A stretch of 64,000 nucleotides of DNA from NCBI RefSeq assembly GCF_900105245.1, contig NZ_FNSZ01000001.1, forward strand, positions 1,860,001 through 1,924,000, read 5' to 3'. The translations under genes were made by a program, and so were the position numbers. Position 1 is the first letter of the stretch. Each line of letters starts with the position of its first letter. Below, in pieces: positions 17,317-25,412 of this stretch. The notes under the pieces were generated by a model. The model saw only the letters and a list, made by a program, of their open reading frames with translations, was not told where the DNA came from and did not search any database. Source of the stretch: Streptomyces sp. 1222.5 (GTDB taxonomy: Bacteria; Actinomycetota; Actinomycetes; Streptomycetales; Streptomycetaceae).

Positions 17317-18138
17317 ATGCCGAGAGCGCAGGAGACCGCCGTCTACACACACGGGCACCACGAGTCGGTGCTGCGGTCGCACACCTGGCGTACCGCCGCC
17401 AACTCCGCCGCCTACCTGCTCGGCTCGCTGAAGCCGCACATGCGGATCCTGGACATCGGCTGCGGCCCGGGGACCATCACCGCGGACCTGGCGGAACTGG
17501 TCCCCGAGGGGCATGTCACCGGCGTGGACCACGCGCCGGGCGTCCTGGAGCAGGCCCGGGCCACCGCCGCCGCCCGCGGACTGGACAACACCGACTTCGC
17601 GGTCGCCGACGTGCACGCCCTGGACTTCCCCGACGACACCTTCTGCGTCGTCCACGCCCACCAGGTGCTCCAGCACGTCGGTGACCCGGTGCAGGCACTG
17701 CGCGAGATGCGCCGCGTCACCAGGCCGGGCGGCTACATCGCGGTACGCGACGCGGACTACGCGGCGATGACCTGGTACCCGGCGCTGCCCGGCCTGGACG
17801 CGTGGCTGGACCTGTACGAGCGGGTGGCGCGGGCCAATGGCGGGGAGCCCGACGCCGGGCGCCGGCTGAAGGCCTGGGCGCTGGCCGCCGGGCTCCGGGA
17901 CATCACCGCCACCTCCGGCACCTGGACGTTCGCCACGCCCGGGGAGCGGGCGTGGTGGAGCGGGCTGTGGGCGGACCGCACCCTCGCCTCCGCCTACGCC
18001 GACCGGGCCACCGAGGGCGGCCACGCGACCGCCGAGGAGTTGCGGGCGGTGTCGGAGGCCTGGCGGGAGTGGGGCGGCCGGGAGGACGGCTGGTTCGCGG
18101 TCCTGCACGGGGAGATCCTGTGCCGTAAGGAGGCCTGA
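17317..18138 (+). CDS. class I SAM-dependent methyltransferase
   Basis: 273 residues, Methyltransf_11/25 type. Motif I is ILDIGCGPGT near 46; GVDHAPGVLEQAR follows as motif II and DFAVADVHALDFPDDTF as motif III; the HAHQVLQHV region is the usual post-motif. Cytoplasmic; the substrate is unknown (small molecule, possibly menaquinone-like or polyketide). The upstream ATG at 17218 is in frame, but 17317 has GAGAAGGGGT before it and is the more natural start. Confidence 0.88.
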   Translation: MPRAQETAVYTHGHHESVLRSHTWRTAANSAAYLLGSLKPHMRILDIGCGPGTITADLAELVPEGHVTGVDHAPGVLEQARATAAARGLDNTDFAVADVHALDFPDDTFCVVHAHQVLQHVGDPVQALREMRRVTRPGGYIAVRDADYAAMTWYPALPGLDAWLDLYERVARANGGEPDAGRRLKAWALAAGLRDITATSGTWTFATPGERAWWSGLWADRTLASAYADRATEGGHATAEELRAVSEAWREWGGREDGWFAVLHGEILCRKEA

Positions 18139-18190
18139 CCGGGCCGGCCCGAGCGCGGGGAAGGGGAGGACACCCGCGGGGCAGCCGGGG

Positions 18191-18481
18191 TCACTCGCGG
18201 GGAAGCAGCGGGCCGAGCGGTCCGAGGTCCAGATTGAGGTCCTCGGGCCGCAGGCCGTACCGGTCCCGCAGCTCGGCCATCCGGTCCTCCAGCAGCATCA
18301 GGGTGAGCCCGATGCGCTCCTCCTGCTCCTCGGTCAGCTCTCCGGTGTCGAAGCGGCGCACCGCCTGCCGTTCCATCAGCTGGCGCAGCAGCTCCACCAC
18401 CGTGAGGACGAGTTTCACCAGGTCGCGCTCGACCGTGTCGGGTTCGAGGTCGAGCCGGGCCCGGGTCTTGCCGGCGGTCAT
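18191..18481 (-). CDS. gvpK: gas vesicle protein GvpK
   Basis: 96 residues, last gene of the gas-vesicle operon. RLDLEPDTVERDLVKLVLTVVELLRQLMERQAVRRF and EERIGLTLMLLEDRM are the GvpK hallmark, and the C-terminal DLNLDLGPLGPLL matches. GvpK is a minor assembly factor for gas vesicles, probably acting with the GvpF/L-type proteins. The start overlaps the GvpS stop (ATGA). No terminator hairpin was recognised after it. Confidence 0.92.
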   Translation of the reverse strand: MTAGKTRARLDLEPDTVERDLVKLVLTVVELLRQLMERQAVRRFDTGELTEEQEERIGLTLMLLEDRMAELRDRYGLRPEDLNLDLGPLGPLLPRE

Positions 18482-18666
18482 GCGAGCTCCTCGAAGGGCG
18501 AGGGGACCTTCTCGTTCACCGAGCTGATCAGGGCGTTCAGGTCGATGCGCACCAGGTCGACGTCCGCGATGCGCAGGGTGAGGTCGCCGGTGATGACGAC
18601 CCCGCCGGCCAGCAGCCGGTCGAGGAGGTCCACGAGTGCGATCTCGCGTCGTTCGACGACGGTCAC
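18478..18666 (-). CDS. gvpS: small gas vesicle protein GvpS (GvpA-like)
   Basis: 62 residues, GTG start overlapping the GvpL stop (GTGA). The core REIALVDLLDRLLAGG followed by VVITGDLTLRIADVDLVRIDL is a short GvpA/J-type fold: a helix, the turn, and the 'D-L-V-I-D-L' strand. Named GvpS from position in the order gvpJ-L-S-K. Probably a minor, specialised shell or cap component. Shorter than GvpA because it lacks the C-terminal extension. Confidence 0.8.
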   Translation of the reverse strand: MTVVERREIALVDLLDRLLAGGVVITGDLTLRIADVDLVRIDLNALISSVNEKVPSPFEELA

Positions 18667-19490
18667 GACGCCTCCCCCGCTGTCTCCCCCGCCGACTCCG
18701 CGGCCTTCCCCGCCGTGTCCCGGCCCGCCTCGCCGGCACCCTCCCCGGAGAACGAGTAGGCGGCCCACGGGCCGGTGAGTTCCACCCTGATCCCGGGGGC
18801 CTCGTCCTTCGTACGGTCGACCATCTCCACGAATTCCTCGGAATGCGCCCTCGGCACCAGGTAGGCGGCGTTGAGCACGTTCCGCCCGGGTGCCGTGGAC
18901 AGCGCGGCGTTCTGCGGGGCGTGCAGCCGGAAGTCCTCGGCGTGGGCGCGCAGCCTCTCGTGCAGGGAGTGGGCGAAAGCCTCGGCCCGCTGCCACTTCT
19001 CCTCGTGCGCATGGCTGCTCGCGCGGCGCCGGCGCAGATAGTCCCGCCCGCTCGCGGGCTTCTCCGACGCGGCGGGCTCGGGTTCGGCCGGCTCGGGTTC
19101 CAGGTACACCTTCACGCCCCACTCGACCCGGCCGGCCAGCCGGTCGAGGATGCGCCGGAAGTCGTCCTCGCGGGCCTCGATCATCGTCCGGAGCCCGCTG
19201 TCGTCCCGGAAGACGGTCGCGAGCCGCATCGGCAGCGGCGTGGTGACCGTGGTGAGCGCGTCGATCACCCCCTGATGGGCGCGGGCGGTCGCGGCCAGCC
19301 AGTCCAGGTCCTCCAAGTGGGCCTTGAGGGCCTCCTCGGAGAAGTCGGCCTCCGAGACGGTGCTGACGACCGCCACCAGGCCATGGTGGTGCACCACCGC
19401 GGGCGGGGCGCCCCCGATGCCGGTGAGCTGGGACTGCAGGGGCAGCTCGAAGGGGCGGCAGACGGCGTACACGTACCGCAGTCCGGTCAT
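18663..19490 (-). CDS. gvpL: gas vesicle protein GvpL (GvpF/L family)
   Basis: 275 residues. YVYAVCRPF opens the family domain; VLNAAYLVPRAHSEEFVEMVDRT followed by GPWAAYSFSG is the family C-terminal signature, like GvpF upstream. A charged insertion of about 40 residues (about 130-170, E/P/S-rich) separates the two domains. GvpL probably acts in shell nucleation with GvpA. Ala/Gly/Glu-rich tail. Overlaps gvpJ by ATGA and gvpS by GTGA. Confidence 0.9.
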   Translation of the reverse strand: MTGLRYVYAVCRPFELPLQSQLTGIGGAPPAVVHHHGLVAVVSTVSEADFSEEALKAHLEDLDWLAATARAHQGVIDALTTVTTPLPMRLATVFRDDSGLRTMIEAREDDFRRILDRLAGRVEWGVKVYLEPEPAEPEPAASEKPASGRDYLRRRRASSHAHEEKWQRAEAFAHSLHERLRAHAEDFRLHAPQNAALSTAPGRNVLNAAYLVPRAHSEEFVEMVDRTKDEAPGIRVELTGPWAAYSFSGEGAGEAGRDTAGKAAESAGETAGEAS

Positions 19491-19852
19491 GGTGCCTCCC
19501 TCTTCCGCGTGCGTCCGGCCTGCTGCGAGGAGGCGGGTTCGAGGCTCAGCTCCTCGAGCCGGGCCAGCCGCTCACGCAGCTCGGCGTTCTCCCGCGCCAG
19601 CTCGTCCCGGCGGGCCCGGGAGGAGAGCGCCGGATCGGTCTCCCACCAGTCGATCCCCATCTCCTTGGCCTTGTCGACCGAGGCGACGATGAGCCTCAGT
19701 TTGACGGTGAGCAGCTCGATGTCGAGGAGGTTGATCCGGATGTCACCCGCGATGACGACACCCTTGTCGAGCACGCGCTCCAGGATGTCGGCGAGGTTGG
19801 CCCCCGAGCCCTGACCACCGTAGGGCTCGGGGAACCGGCTGGCCGTCGTCAT
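19487..19852 (-). CDS. gvpJ: gas vesicle protein GvpJ
   Basis: 121 residues. ANLADILERVLDKGVVIAGD, IRINLLDIELLTVKLRLIVASVDKAKEMGIDWW is the GvpA/J structural fold with the 'D-I-E-L-L' strand. A predicted coiled coil follows (RARRDELARENAELRERLARLEEL), then a basic tail. GvpJ is a minor shell-like protein, probably at the cone tip. ATGA overlaps on both sides. Confidence 0.9.
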   Translation of the reverse strand: MTTASRFPEPYGGQGSGANLADILERVLDKGVVIAGDIRINLLDIELLTVKLRLIVASVDKAKEMGIDWWETDPALSSRARRDELARENAELRERLARLEELSLEPASSQQAGRTRKREAP

Positions 19853-21057
19853 CGACGGCTCCCGCGCTCGGCGTACTCGGGTTCCTCGTCCTCGTACTCC
19901 TCGTCCTCGGCCTCGTCCGCGTACTCCTCGGGCTCCTCCTCGCCCTCTTCCTCGCCTTCTTCCTCGCCTTCTTCCTCGCGCTCGTCCTCGTAGGGCTCTT
20001 CGCCCTCCTCCACCTCGTCCTCGTACTCGTCCGCCTCGTCCTCGTAGGGCTCCTCGCCCTCTTGCTCGGACTCCTCCGGCTCGGCGGACCCGTCGGACTC
20101 CTCGGACTCCTCCGGCTCGGCGGACCCTTCGGCCTCCTCGGACTCCTCGTCCGCCTTGCCCTGCTGTTCCTGCTCCTCCTCCTCGGCCACGGCGTCCTCG
20201 TGGCTCTTGACGACCTCACCGTCGCGGATCTCGCCGCGCCAGCTGTCCTCCGCCTCGCCCTTGAGGGTGATGAAGCGGGCGAAGTGCTTCAGGTCCAGCC
20301 TGGTCCGGCGGCCCTGGGCGCGCCAGATGTTGCCGGTCTTCTCGAAGAGACCGGTCGGGTAGTACTCGATGACCAGCAGTACCCGGGTGAGGTTCTCCTC
20401 CAGCTTGTGGAAGGAGACCACGCCCTTGGTGGTGCCCTTGGCGCCCTCCGACGTCCACTGGATGCGGTAGTCGGGTATCTGCTCGGTCGTCTGCGCCTTC
20501 CAGCTGCGGCTGGACCAGAAGATCTTCGCCTGCCAGTCGGAGTGGGTGTCGTCGGCGCGGTTCGCGCTCTTGACGCCCTTGGCGAAGCTGCTGAAGCTCT
20601 GGTACTGGGTCCACTGGTCGTAGGCGGTGCGCAGCGGAACGCCGACGTCGATGAACTCCATGATGACGGTGGGCTTCTTGCCCGCGCCGCCCTTCTTGCC
20701 CTTGCTGCCCCCAAGGCTTCTGACGGCGTTCATGACATTGTCCTTGACTCGGGAGCCGCCCAGCTCCAGCGCGGAACGCAGCGGGCCCTTGCCCTCGGCG
20801 ATCTTGCGTCCGCCCTCGAGCGCGAGCTTGGCGAAGCCGGGGCTCTTGCCGTCCGCTATGTCGTTGAGCTTGAGGGTGGTCTCGCCGAGCTTGCGGCCGA
20901 CGCCGACGAGCATCTTCTGGGCCTGCGCCGCCAGGAAGTCCTGGGCCTCCGACTTCAGCCGGTCGGCGGCCTCGCTGTGCGCGAGGTCCGCGAGCGGACT
21001 GGCCTTGCCCGCGGCGCCGCCGGCCTTGGAGGCCGCTGATCCGAGGGTGTCGGTCAT
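19849..21057 (-). CDS. gvpZ: gas-vesicle-cluster SRPBCC protein GvpZ
   Basis: 402 residues. N-terminal 120: Ala/Gly/Lys-rich, amphipathic helices (DRLKSEAQDFLAAQAQKM...). Middle (about 125-270): a START/SRPBCC-type lipid-binding or polyketide-cyclase-like fold (EFIDVGVPLRTAYDQWTQYQSF, FWSSRSWKAQTTEQ, VVSFHKLEENLTRVLLVIEYYP). C-terminal 120: almost only Glu with Asp, Ser, Pro and Tyr, without obvious domains. Named by position in the known Streptomyces order (Y then Z). Its role is not known; the acidic tail may hold cations or partners. Confidence 0.82.
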   Translation of the reverse strand: MTDTLGSAASKAGGAAGKASPLADLAHSEAADRLKSEAQDFLAAQAQKMLVGVGRKLGETTLKLNDIADGKSPGFAKLALEGGRKIAEGKGPLRSALELGGSRVKDNVMNAVRSLGGSKGKKGGAGKKPTVIMEFIDVGVPLRTAYDQWTQYQSFSSFAKGVKSANRADDTHSDWQAKIFWSSRSWKAQTTEQIPDYRIQWTSEGAKGTTKGVVSFHKLEENLTRVLLVIEYYPTGLFEKTGNIWRAQGRRTRLDLKHFARFITLKGEAEDSWRGEIRDGEVVKSHEDAVAEEEEQEQQGKADEESEEAEGSAEPEESEESDGSAEPEESEQEGEEPYEDEADEYEDEVEEGEEPYEDEREEEGEEEGEEEGEEEPEEYADEAEDEEYEDEEPEYAERGSRR

Positions 21058-21743
21058 CGGTCATCGCCGCCCTTCGCCTGCTGGGACGTGGCGCGCCCGG
21101 CGGCGCCACCGGCGCCGGCCGTCTTCTTCGCCGCCGTCCTGCGCGCCCCGTCGGCCTTCTTGGCCGCCGCCTTCTTGGCGGGGGCCGCCTTCTTCGCCGG
21201 GGCCTTCTTGGCCGCGGCCTTCTTGGCGGGCCGCTTCGCCGCGGGCCGGCCCTCCGACCGCTCGCCGCGTGCCTCGCGCTCTTCGTCGCCGCGCTCTTCG
21301 TCGCCGCGCTCTTCGTCGCCGCGCTCTTCGTCGCCGCGCTCTTCGTCCTCGCGCCCGCCGGACTCCTCCGCGGAGTCGTCGTAGGCGTCCTCGTCGTCCT
21401 GGTCCTTGTCGGAGCCGGTCGGCGCCACCCCGGAGAGCTGGTCGCGCATCGACGCGGTCCGGCCGTGCAGCCGGTCGGCGAGCGAACCCATCTGCCGCTC
21501 GACCATGGCCCCGCCGGCCGCCTTGCCGACGCCTCGCAGGTCCTGGCGGAGCTGGTCGCCTATCTCCTTGAACTGCGGATTGTTCTGCAGCTGTTGGTTC
21601 ACCAGTTCCGCGATCCCCCGCGGACCGAGGTTCAGCTTCTTCCCGGCCACCAGGGAACCCACCGCGAGCGCCATTTTGAGTTTCTTCGTGCGTCCCAGGA
21701 AGTATCCGGCCCCTACGGCGAGGCCCAGTGCCGTTCGATTCAT
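21054..21743 (-). CDS. gvpY: gas-vesicle-cluster protein GvpY with Lys/Ala tail
   Basis: 229 residues. N-terminal half begins MNRTALGLAVGAGYFLGRTKK, a possible short membrane-inserting stretch, followed by a helix (GIAELVNQQLQNNPQFKEIGDQLRQDLRG). From about 125 it is Asp/Glu-rich with five (EERGD) units, then from about 165 histone-H1-like KKAAAKKAPAKKA and AKK stretches. Starts 1 bp past the gvpG stop and overlaps gvpZ (ATGA). I recognise it as the conserved member at this place, not by fold. Function not known. Confidence 0.78.
   Translation of the reverse strand: MNRTALGLAVGAGYFLGRTKKLKMALAVGSLVAGKKLNLGPRGIAELVNQQLQNNPQFKEIGDQLRQDLRGVGKAAGGAMVERQMGSLADRLHGRTASMRDQLSGVAPTGSDKDQDDEDAYDDSAEESGGREDEERGDEERGDEERGDEERGDEEREARGERSEGRPAAKRPAKKAAAKKAPAKKAAPAKKAAAKKADGARRTAAKKTAGAGGAAGRATSQQAKGGDDR
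21276..21350. repeat. five tandem 15-bp units inside gvpY
   Basis: Plus-strand unit GCGCTCTTCGTCGCC at 21276, 21291, 21306 and 21321, with a fifth, imperfect copy at 21336. Encodes EERGD repeats on the minus strand. A slippage-prone low-complexity region that probably varies in copy number between strains. Confidence 0.85.
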
Positions 21744-21744
21744 G

Positions 21745-22002
21745 TCACGTCCCGTTGCCTGTGGTGTTGCCGGAGTGCAGCGCGGTCTCCAGCCGGTCGA
21801 GCAGTTCGTCCTCGCGCCGGTCGAACTCCTCCTCGGTGATCTCGCCCGCCTCCAACTGCTCCTCGAGGCGGGCGAGTTCGGCCCGTACGGTGGCGGGGTC
21901 GTAGTAGATCCGTTCCGCCTCGCGGAGCACCTGCCTGATGGCCCACGCACTGCCGCGCACGGGCGCGAACGGCAGCAGCAGTACTTCGCCGATCAGTCCC
22001 AC
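21745..22002 (-). CDS. gvpG: gas vesicle protein GvpG
   Basis: 85 residues. MGLIGEVLLLPFAPVRGSAWAIRQVLREAERIYYDPATVRAEL, then LEEQLEAGEITEEEFDRREDELLDRLE, matches GvpG: a short hydrophobic head and an acidic, helical tail. Minor assembly protein that probably binds the nascent vesicle or GvpF/L. The stop is 1 bp from the gvpY start. Confidence 0.9.
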   Translation of the reverse strand: MGLIGEVLLLPFAPVRGSAWAIRQVLREAERIYYDPATVRAELARLEEQLEAGEITEEEFDRREDELLDRLETALHSGNTTGNGT

Positions 22003-22031
22003 GGTGTTCTCCTTCCGCTCGGGCCGGTGCG

Positions 22032-22802
22032 CTACTGCGCGCCGGCGTCCGCGCCGGCCGTGCTGCCCGCGGGCTCGGCGGGGCCGGGCTCGACGAAGCT
22101 GTACGGCGGCAGCGGGCCGTTGACCCGCAGGTCCAGGTGGCTGTGGCTGTCGCGGACCTGCTCGACGGCGGCCAGGAAGCGCTCGGCCGTGTCGCGAGCG
22201 ACCAGGAACGACACGTTGACCAGCCAGCCCGTGGACTCGGGGCCCACGCTGACCGCGGCGGCGGTCGGCGTCAGCGCGCTCTGCACCTCGCTCGCGTCCT
22301 GGGCCTCCCGGGCCTTGACGGTGGCCGCGACCATCTCACCCAGACGGATCTTGTCGTCGTAACTGCCGCCGCCGGACTTGCGGTTGGCCTCGGCGAGGGA
22401 ACGCACCTCGGCGTGCTCGGCCATCACCAGGTGCAGCACGGCCTCTTCGACGTGCGTGGCCTTGACGTTGTACTCGACCTTGCCGTCGAGCTCGCGCAGC
22501 CGCTCCTGGTAGTGCTCCGAGCGCTCGGTGAGCACCTGGGTGACGGAGTCGTCGTCGTCGGCGACGCTCCCGAAGCGCATCGGCAGGATGCAGCCGGCCG
22601 CGCCGGTCTCGGCGAGCACATTCTGGTGGGCGAGCAGGTCCCTGCGCTTGGGCCGCAGGTCCTCGGGGGCGTCACTGACCACGGCGGCGAGGGGGCCGGC
22701 CGAGAGGACCCGCACCGGGCGGGCCGGCTCGCCCACGCCGGTCATGCCCTCGGGCAGTTCCGGGTGCGAGCTCGCGGTGATCCCGTAGACGTACGTGCTC
22801 AC
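22032..22802 (-). CDS. gvpF: gas vesicle protein GvpF (GvpF/L family)
   Basis: 256 residues, GTG start overlapping the gvpA stop (GTGA). [12 protein letters not shown], the ILPMRFGSV pair, [13 protein letters not shown] and the C-terminal signature [23 protein letters not shown] plus GPLPPYSF are typical of the family. GvpF contacts GvpA and starts or caps growth of the vesicle. Separated by 29 bp from gvpG. Confidence 0.93.
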   Translation of the reverse strand: MSTYVYGITASSHPELPEGMTGVGEPARPVRVLSAGPLAAVVSDAPEDLRPKRRDLLAHQNVLAETGAAGCILPMRFGSVADDDDSVTQVLTERSEHYQERLRELDGKVEYNVKATHVEEAVLHLVMAEHAEVRSLAEANRKSGGGSYDDKIRLGEMVAATVKAREAQDASEVQSALTPTAAAVSVGPESTGWLVNVSFLVARDTAERFLAAVEQVRDSHSHLDLRVNGPLPPYSFVEPGPAEPAGSTAGADAGAQ

Positions 22803-23224
22803 TCCTGCTCCTCCTTACGGCGCGCCGGAGCCTTGCGGGCGCGCGGCCGGGACTGGGGCTCCGACTCGCCCTCGCGGGCCTGGCTGAAGGCGCTGGATAT
22901 CGTCTCCGCGGCGCCGGAGAGGGCTCCCTTGGACTTGCCGCGGGCGCCGGACTCGGTGACCTCGCCGACGATCTCGGGCAGGCCGGGGCTCTTGTTGGGC
23001 CCGGATTCCAGGTCGAGGCGGTTGCAGGCCTCGGCGAAGCGCAGATAGGTGTCCACGCTGGCCACGACGACCCGGACGTCGATCTTCAGGATCTCGATGC
23101 CGACCAGGGAGACACGTACGAACGCATCGATGACGAGCCCCCTGTCCAGGACCAGCTCAAGTACGTCGTAGAGGCCACTGCTGCCGCCTCCGCCTCCGGT
23201 CTGCTGTGCCGGAACAACAGTCAT
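22799..23224 (-). CDS. gvpA: gas vesicle structural protein GvpA
   Basis: 141 residues. [21 protein letters not shown] followed by [31 protein letters not shown] is the ribbed-shell monomer of gas vesicles. I use the ATG at 23224 (TVVPAQQ) because the GGAGG lies about 9 bases before it; the in-frame ATG at 23233 is too close to that site. About 60 residues extend past the usual GvpA end, charged and Lys/Arg-rich, as I recall for Streptomyces GvpA. The only major shell gene in the cluster. Confidence 0.93.
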   Translation of the reverse strand: MTVVPAQQTGGGGGSSGLYDVLELVLDRGLVIDAFVRVSLVGIEILKIDVRVVVASVDTYLRFAEACNRLDLESGPNKSPGLPEIVGEVTESGARGKSKGALSGAAETISSAFSQAREGESEPQSRPRARKAPARRKEEQE

Positions 23225-23283
23225 GCCGGACATTCCTCCTCGTACGTAGTCGGTTCTTCGCGAGTGGGTTCGTGGGCGGCGGC

Positions 23284-23694
23284 CTAACGGCCGCGCGCGT
23301 CGGCCCTCCCGCGCTCGTAGCGGCGGACGCGCCGGTAGCCGGTCAGCTGGCCCTCCGGGTCGAGTTCGACCTCATAACTCGCCATCAGGCTCATGGTGTC
23401 GGGCACCCTCGCCAGTTCGAGGACCTCGACCTCCAGCGACCACCCCTCCTCGGTCTGTTCGAACGAGGACACCGACTCCGGTGCCAGACCGGTGAGTTCG
23501 GCGAGCTGGGCGCGCGCCTGGCGCAGCACCTCCATGGGGGTCGGACGGTGGTGGCCGTCCGCCGCGTGCCTGTCCGTACCGCTCTGCGGCTCTTCCGCTT
23601 CCGTCTCTTCGGTCTCTTCCGTCTCTTCCGTGTCCTGGGAGTCTTGGGGCTCCCGTGAACCCTGTGATCGGGATGTGTTCTTTGTGTTCGACAT
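23284..23694 (-). CDS. gvpO: gas vesicle protein GvpO
   Basis: 136 residues, first gene of the operon. ATG 23694 is preceded by GGAGAGG. N-terminal 65: Thr/Glu-rich, disordered (EETEETEET repeats). C-terminal 70: [64 protein letters not shown] is the Gvp_O domain, found with Gvp clusters in actinobacteria and archaea and considered a regulator or assembly factor. The promoter of the ten-gene transcript is expected upstream, within the 76 bp before the ligD fragment, though I cannot place it. Confidence 0.93.
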   Translation of the reverse strand: MSNTKNTSRSQGSREPQDSQDTEETEETEETEAEEPQSGTDRHAADGHHRPTPMEVLRQARAQLAELTGLAPESVSSFEQTEEGWSLEVEVLELARVPDTMSLMASYEVELDPEGQLTGYRRVRRYERGRADARGR

Positions 23695-23770
23695 GGCCAC
23701 CTCTCCCTGCGTGTGGCCGCCACATCCATGGCCAAACCTCAAGCGCGGAACGCATACCGCGTGCGGGCCG

Positions 23771-24373
23771 TCATGCCTGGTCGGAGTGGATGTCTGCGCA
23801 GCCACGCAGCGTCGCCAAACGGCTTCGCGCGGTGTTCAGGGACCGCCCGCGGACCGGAAGTGCGGCCCAGGGATCCGTACGCGCCTGGTCCACGGCGTCG
23901 GCGATCGTCCAGTGGCGGGCGTCGGTGCCCGGTTCGTCCACCTGTTCCCAGGCTAGGGGCACCGCGGCGGGCGCGCCCGGCAGGGCGCGCACCGTGTAGG
24001 GGGCGACGGCCGTCTGCGCGTAGGCGTAGCGCTGCACGTCGAGGTACAGCCGGCCGCCGCGGTCGCTCTTGCGGGCCGCGGTGGTGAGCCGGTCGGGATG
24101 CCGGGACTCGGCGACCTGGGCCACCTCGTGGGCGAACCGCCGGACCTCGTCGAAGTCCTGGCGGCCGTCCAGCGGGGTGACGAGATGCAGCCCGCGCGAT
24201 CCGGTGGTCATCGGCGCGGCGGGCAGCCCCAGCTCGTCCAGCAGCTCGCGCAGCCAGCCGGCGGCCTGCCGTACCGCCGCGAAGTCGTCACCGGGCGGGT
24301 CGAGATCGAAGACCAGCCGGTCCGGGTGGTCGAGCCCGCCCGCGCGGTCGGTGCGCGAGAGCCAGCCCGGGCG
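23771..24373 (-). pseudogene. ligD-type polymerase gene, C-terminal half
   Basis: Frame runs from codon RPGWLSRTDRAGG to the stop at 23771 (about 200 residues) and has the C-terminal half of the LigD polymerase/primase domain: DHPDRLVFDLDPPGDDF (the metal-binding Asp pair), MTTGSRGLHLVTPL, LTTAARKSDRGGRLYLDV, YAQTAVAPYTVRALPGAP. An intact gene would begin about 120 residues earlier; that part lies at 35293-35661. An isolated start (ATG 24211) could make only 146 residues, lacking the DxD metal site. The upstream neighbour across the boundary is a truncated membrane-protein gene in a different frame. Very likely an inactive half gene. Confidence 0.88.
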
Positions 24374-24540
24374 CGGAAGAGGCAGGGCAGGGCGTAGGCG
24401 CCGAGGACGGGCGCGGCGATGATGACGAACGCGGCGACAGGGCCCGTCCAGCAGGAGATGAGCAGCGCGGTGCCGATGAGCAGCAGCAGTCCTACGGTGA
24501 CGACTAAGGCATGCTCGCCGTCCGCGTCCTGGTCGTGCAT
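24208..24540 (-). pseudogene. small two-helix membrane protein, C-terminus replaced at insertion border
   Basis: ATG 24540 (after a GAGGACGGG site) starts MHDQDADGEHALVVTVGLLL, then two hydrophobic segments with a short loop at TGPV, ending ALPCLF near codon 55. Beyond 24373 the frame runs out of phase through ligD sequence (RARAGSRAPTAR...) to a stop at 24208. So the native C-terminus was lost at the border. A GTG at 24576 would add 12 residues. Function unknown. Confidence 0.6.
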
Positions 24541-24583
24541 CCCGTCCTCAGGGGGGTTGGTGAGCGTAGGGCGCACGGTGGTG

Positions 24584-25030
24584 TCAGGGGTGCTTGTAAC
24601 CGGTGGCGAGGTGGTCGCCGGCCACCCACCCGCGGCGCCCGTTGCGGGGCCCGGACTCCACCACGCCGTATGCCCACCAGACGTCCGTGGGTGTGACGCC
24701 CCAGCACTCGGCGTAGAAATCGGTGTTCCTCGCCAGCGCGGCCAGGGAACGGTGATCGGTGCCGCGGCCGGCCCGCAGGTGTACGGCGTTGGTGGTGTGC
24801 AGCTGCGCCGGCGCGCCGTCGGTGTTGCAGGCCTTCGGCCTGGCCGTGGCTGCTGCGTGCGCCGGCGGAGTCAGGGGGGCTGCCGGAGCGGAGCCACGGG
24901 CCACTGCCTTGCTGCGAGCGGGCTCCGGCCCAAAGGATCTATTCGGCCAGCTGCGAGACCGGGCAGGGCGGAGTGCCTCTCCGGTTGCAGTGCCCCTGTT
25001 CGGGTTCTTTACTAGTAGGTACAAATCCAT
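24584..25030 (-). CDS. bacterial SH3-like domain protein, probably secreted or surface
   Basis: Up to 148 residues. The last 75 (CNTDGAPAQLHTTNAVHLRAGRGT..., YAECWGVTPTDVWWAYGVVESGPRNGRRGWVAGDHL) have the pattern of a bacterial SH3 domain with Cys pairs. The N-terminal 60 is Ala/Pro-rich with a possible but weak export signal. The start is uncertain: ATG 25030 lacks a good ribosome site, and GTG codons further in are possible. Alone in a gap with lower GC. Typical Streptomyces SH3 proteins are small and secreted. Confidence 0.5.
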   Translation of the reverse strand: MDLYLLVKNPNRGTATGEALRPARSRSWPNRSFGPEPARSKAVARGSAPAAPLTPPAHAAATARPKACNTDGAPAQLHTTNAVHLRAGRGTDHRSLAALARNTDFYAECWGVTPTDVWWAYGVVESGPRNGRRGWVAGDHLATGYKHP

Positions 25031-25412
25031 CTAAACCATGCGGTCCGTGAGGTGGCGTGGCGGAGTATTCCTTCGTCGGCGAGGGCGTCACACGGTGGGG
25101 CGGGCATGGGTTGGCGTGTGTCGGCGTGCTGTGCTCTCTGCAGGTCTCCGGGTGAGCTACATCGAGGAAGAAGTGGACATCCTGGGACAGTTTGATGGCA
25201 AGGTCAGTTCGGTGGTGGTGGCTGCCCGACCTGGATCGGTTTGGCTATGGCCCGTCGGTTCGCCGCCGAGGGCTCCACCTGTGCATCTCACGGGCAGGAG
25301 CAGAACCGAGCTGGATACAGCCGTGGAATTCCTCGGGGGCGGGGCCGTCGGCATCCGAAGCGATGCCTCAAATTTCGGCGAAGCGAAGCGACGAAGCAAG
25401 GAGTCGTGTCCC
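25031..25412. other. 382-bp noncoding stretch
   Basis: Between the SH3-like gene and the MDR gene. No plausible gene seen. It should hold the MDR promoter; the only clear site is AAGGAG, 10 bases before the ATG at 25413. Confidence 0.4.

Noticed and set aside
23771..24211. Possible independent 146-residue LigD-like gene
   Set aside because: Upstream codons in the same frame also match LigD up to 24373, and the missing half is at 35.3 kb, so it is a fragment of one gene.
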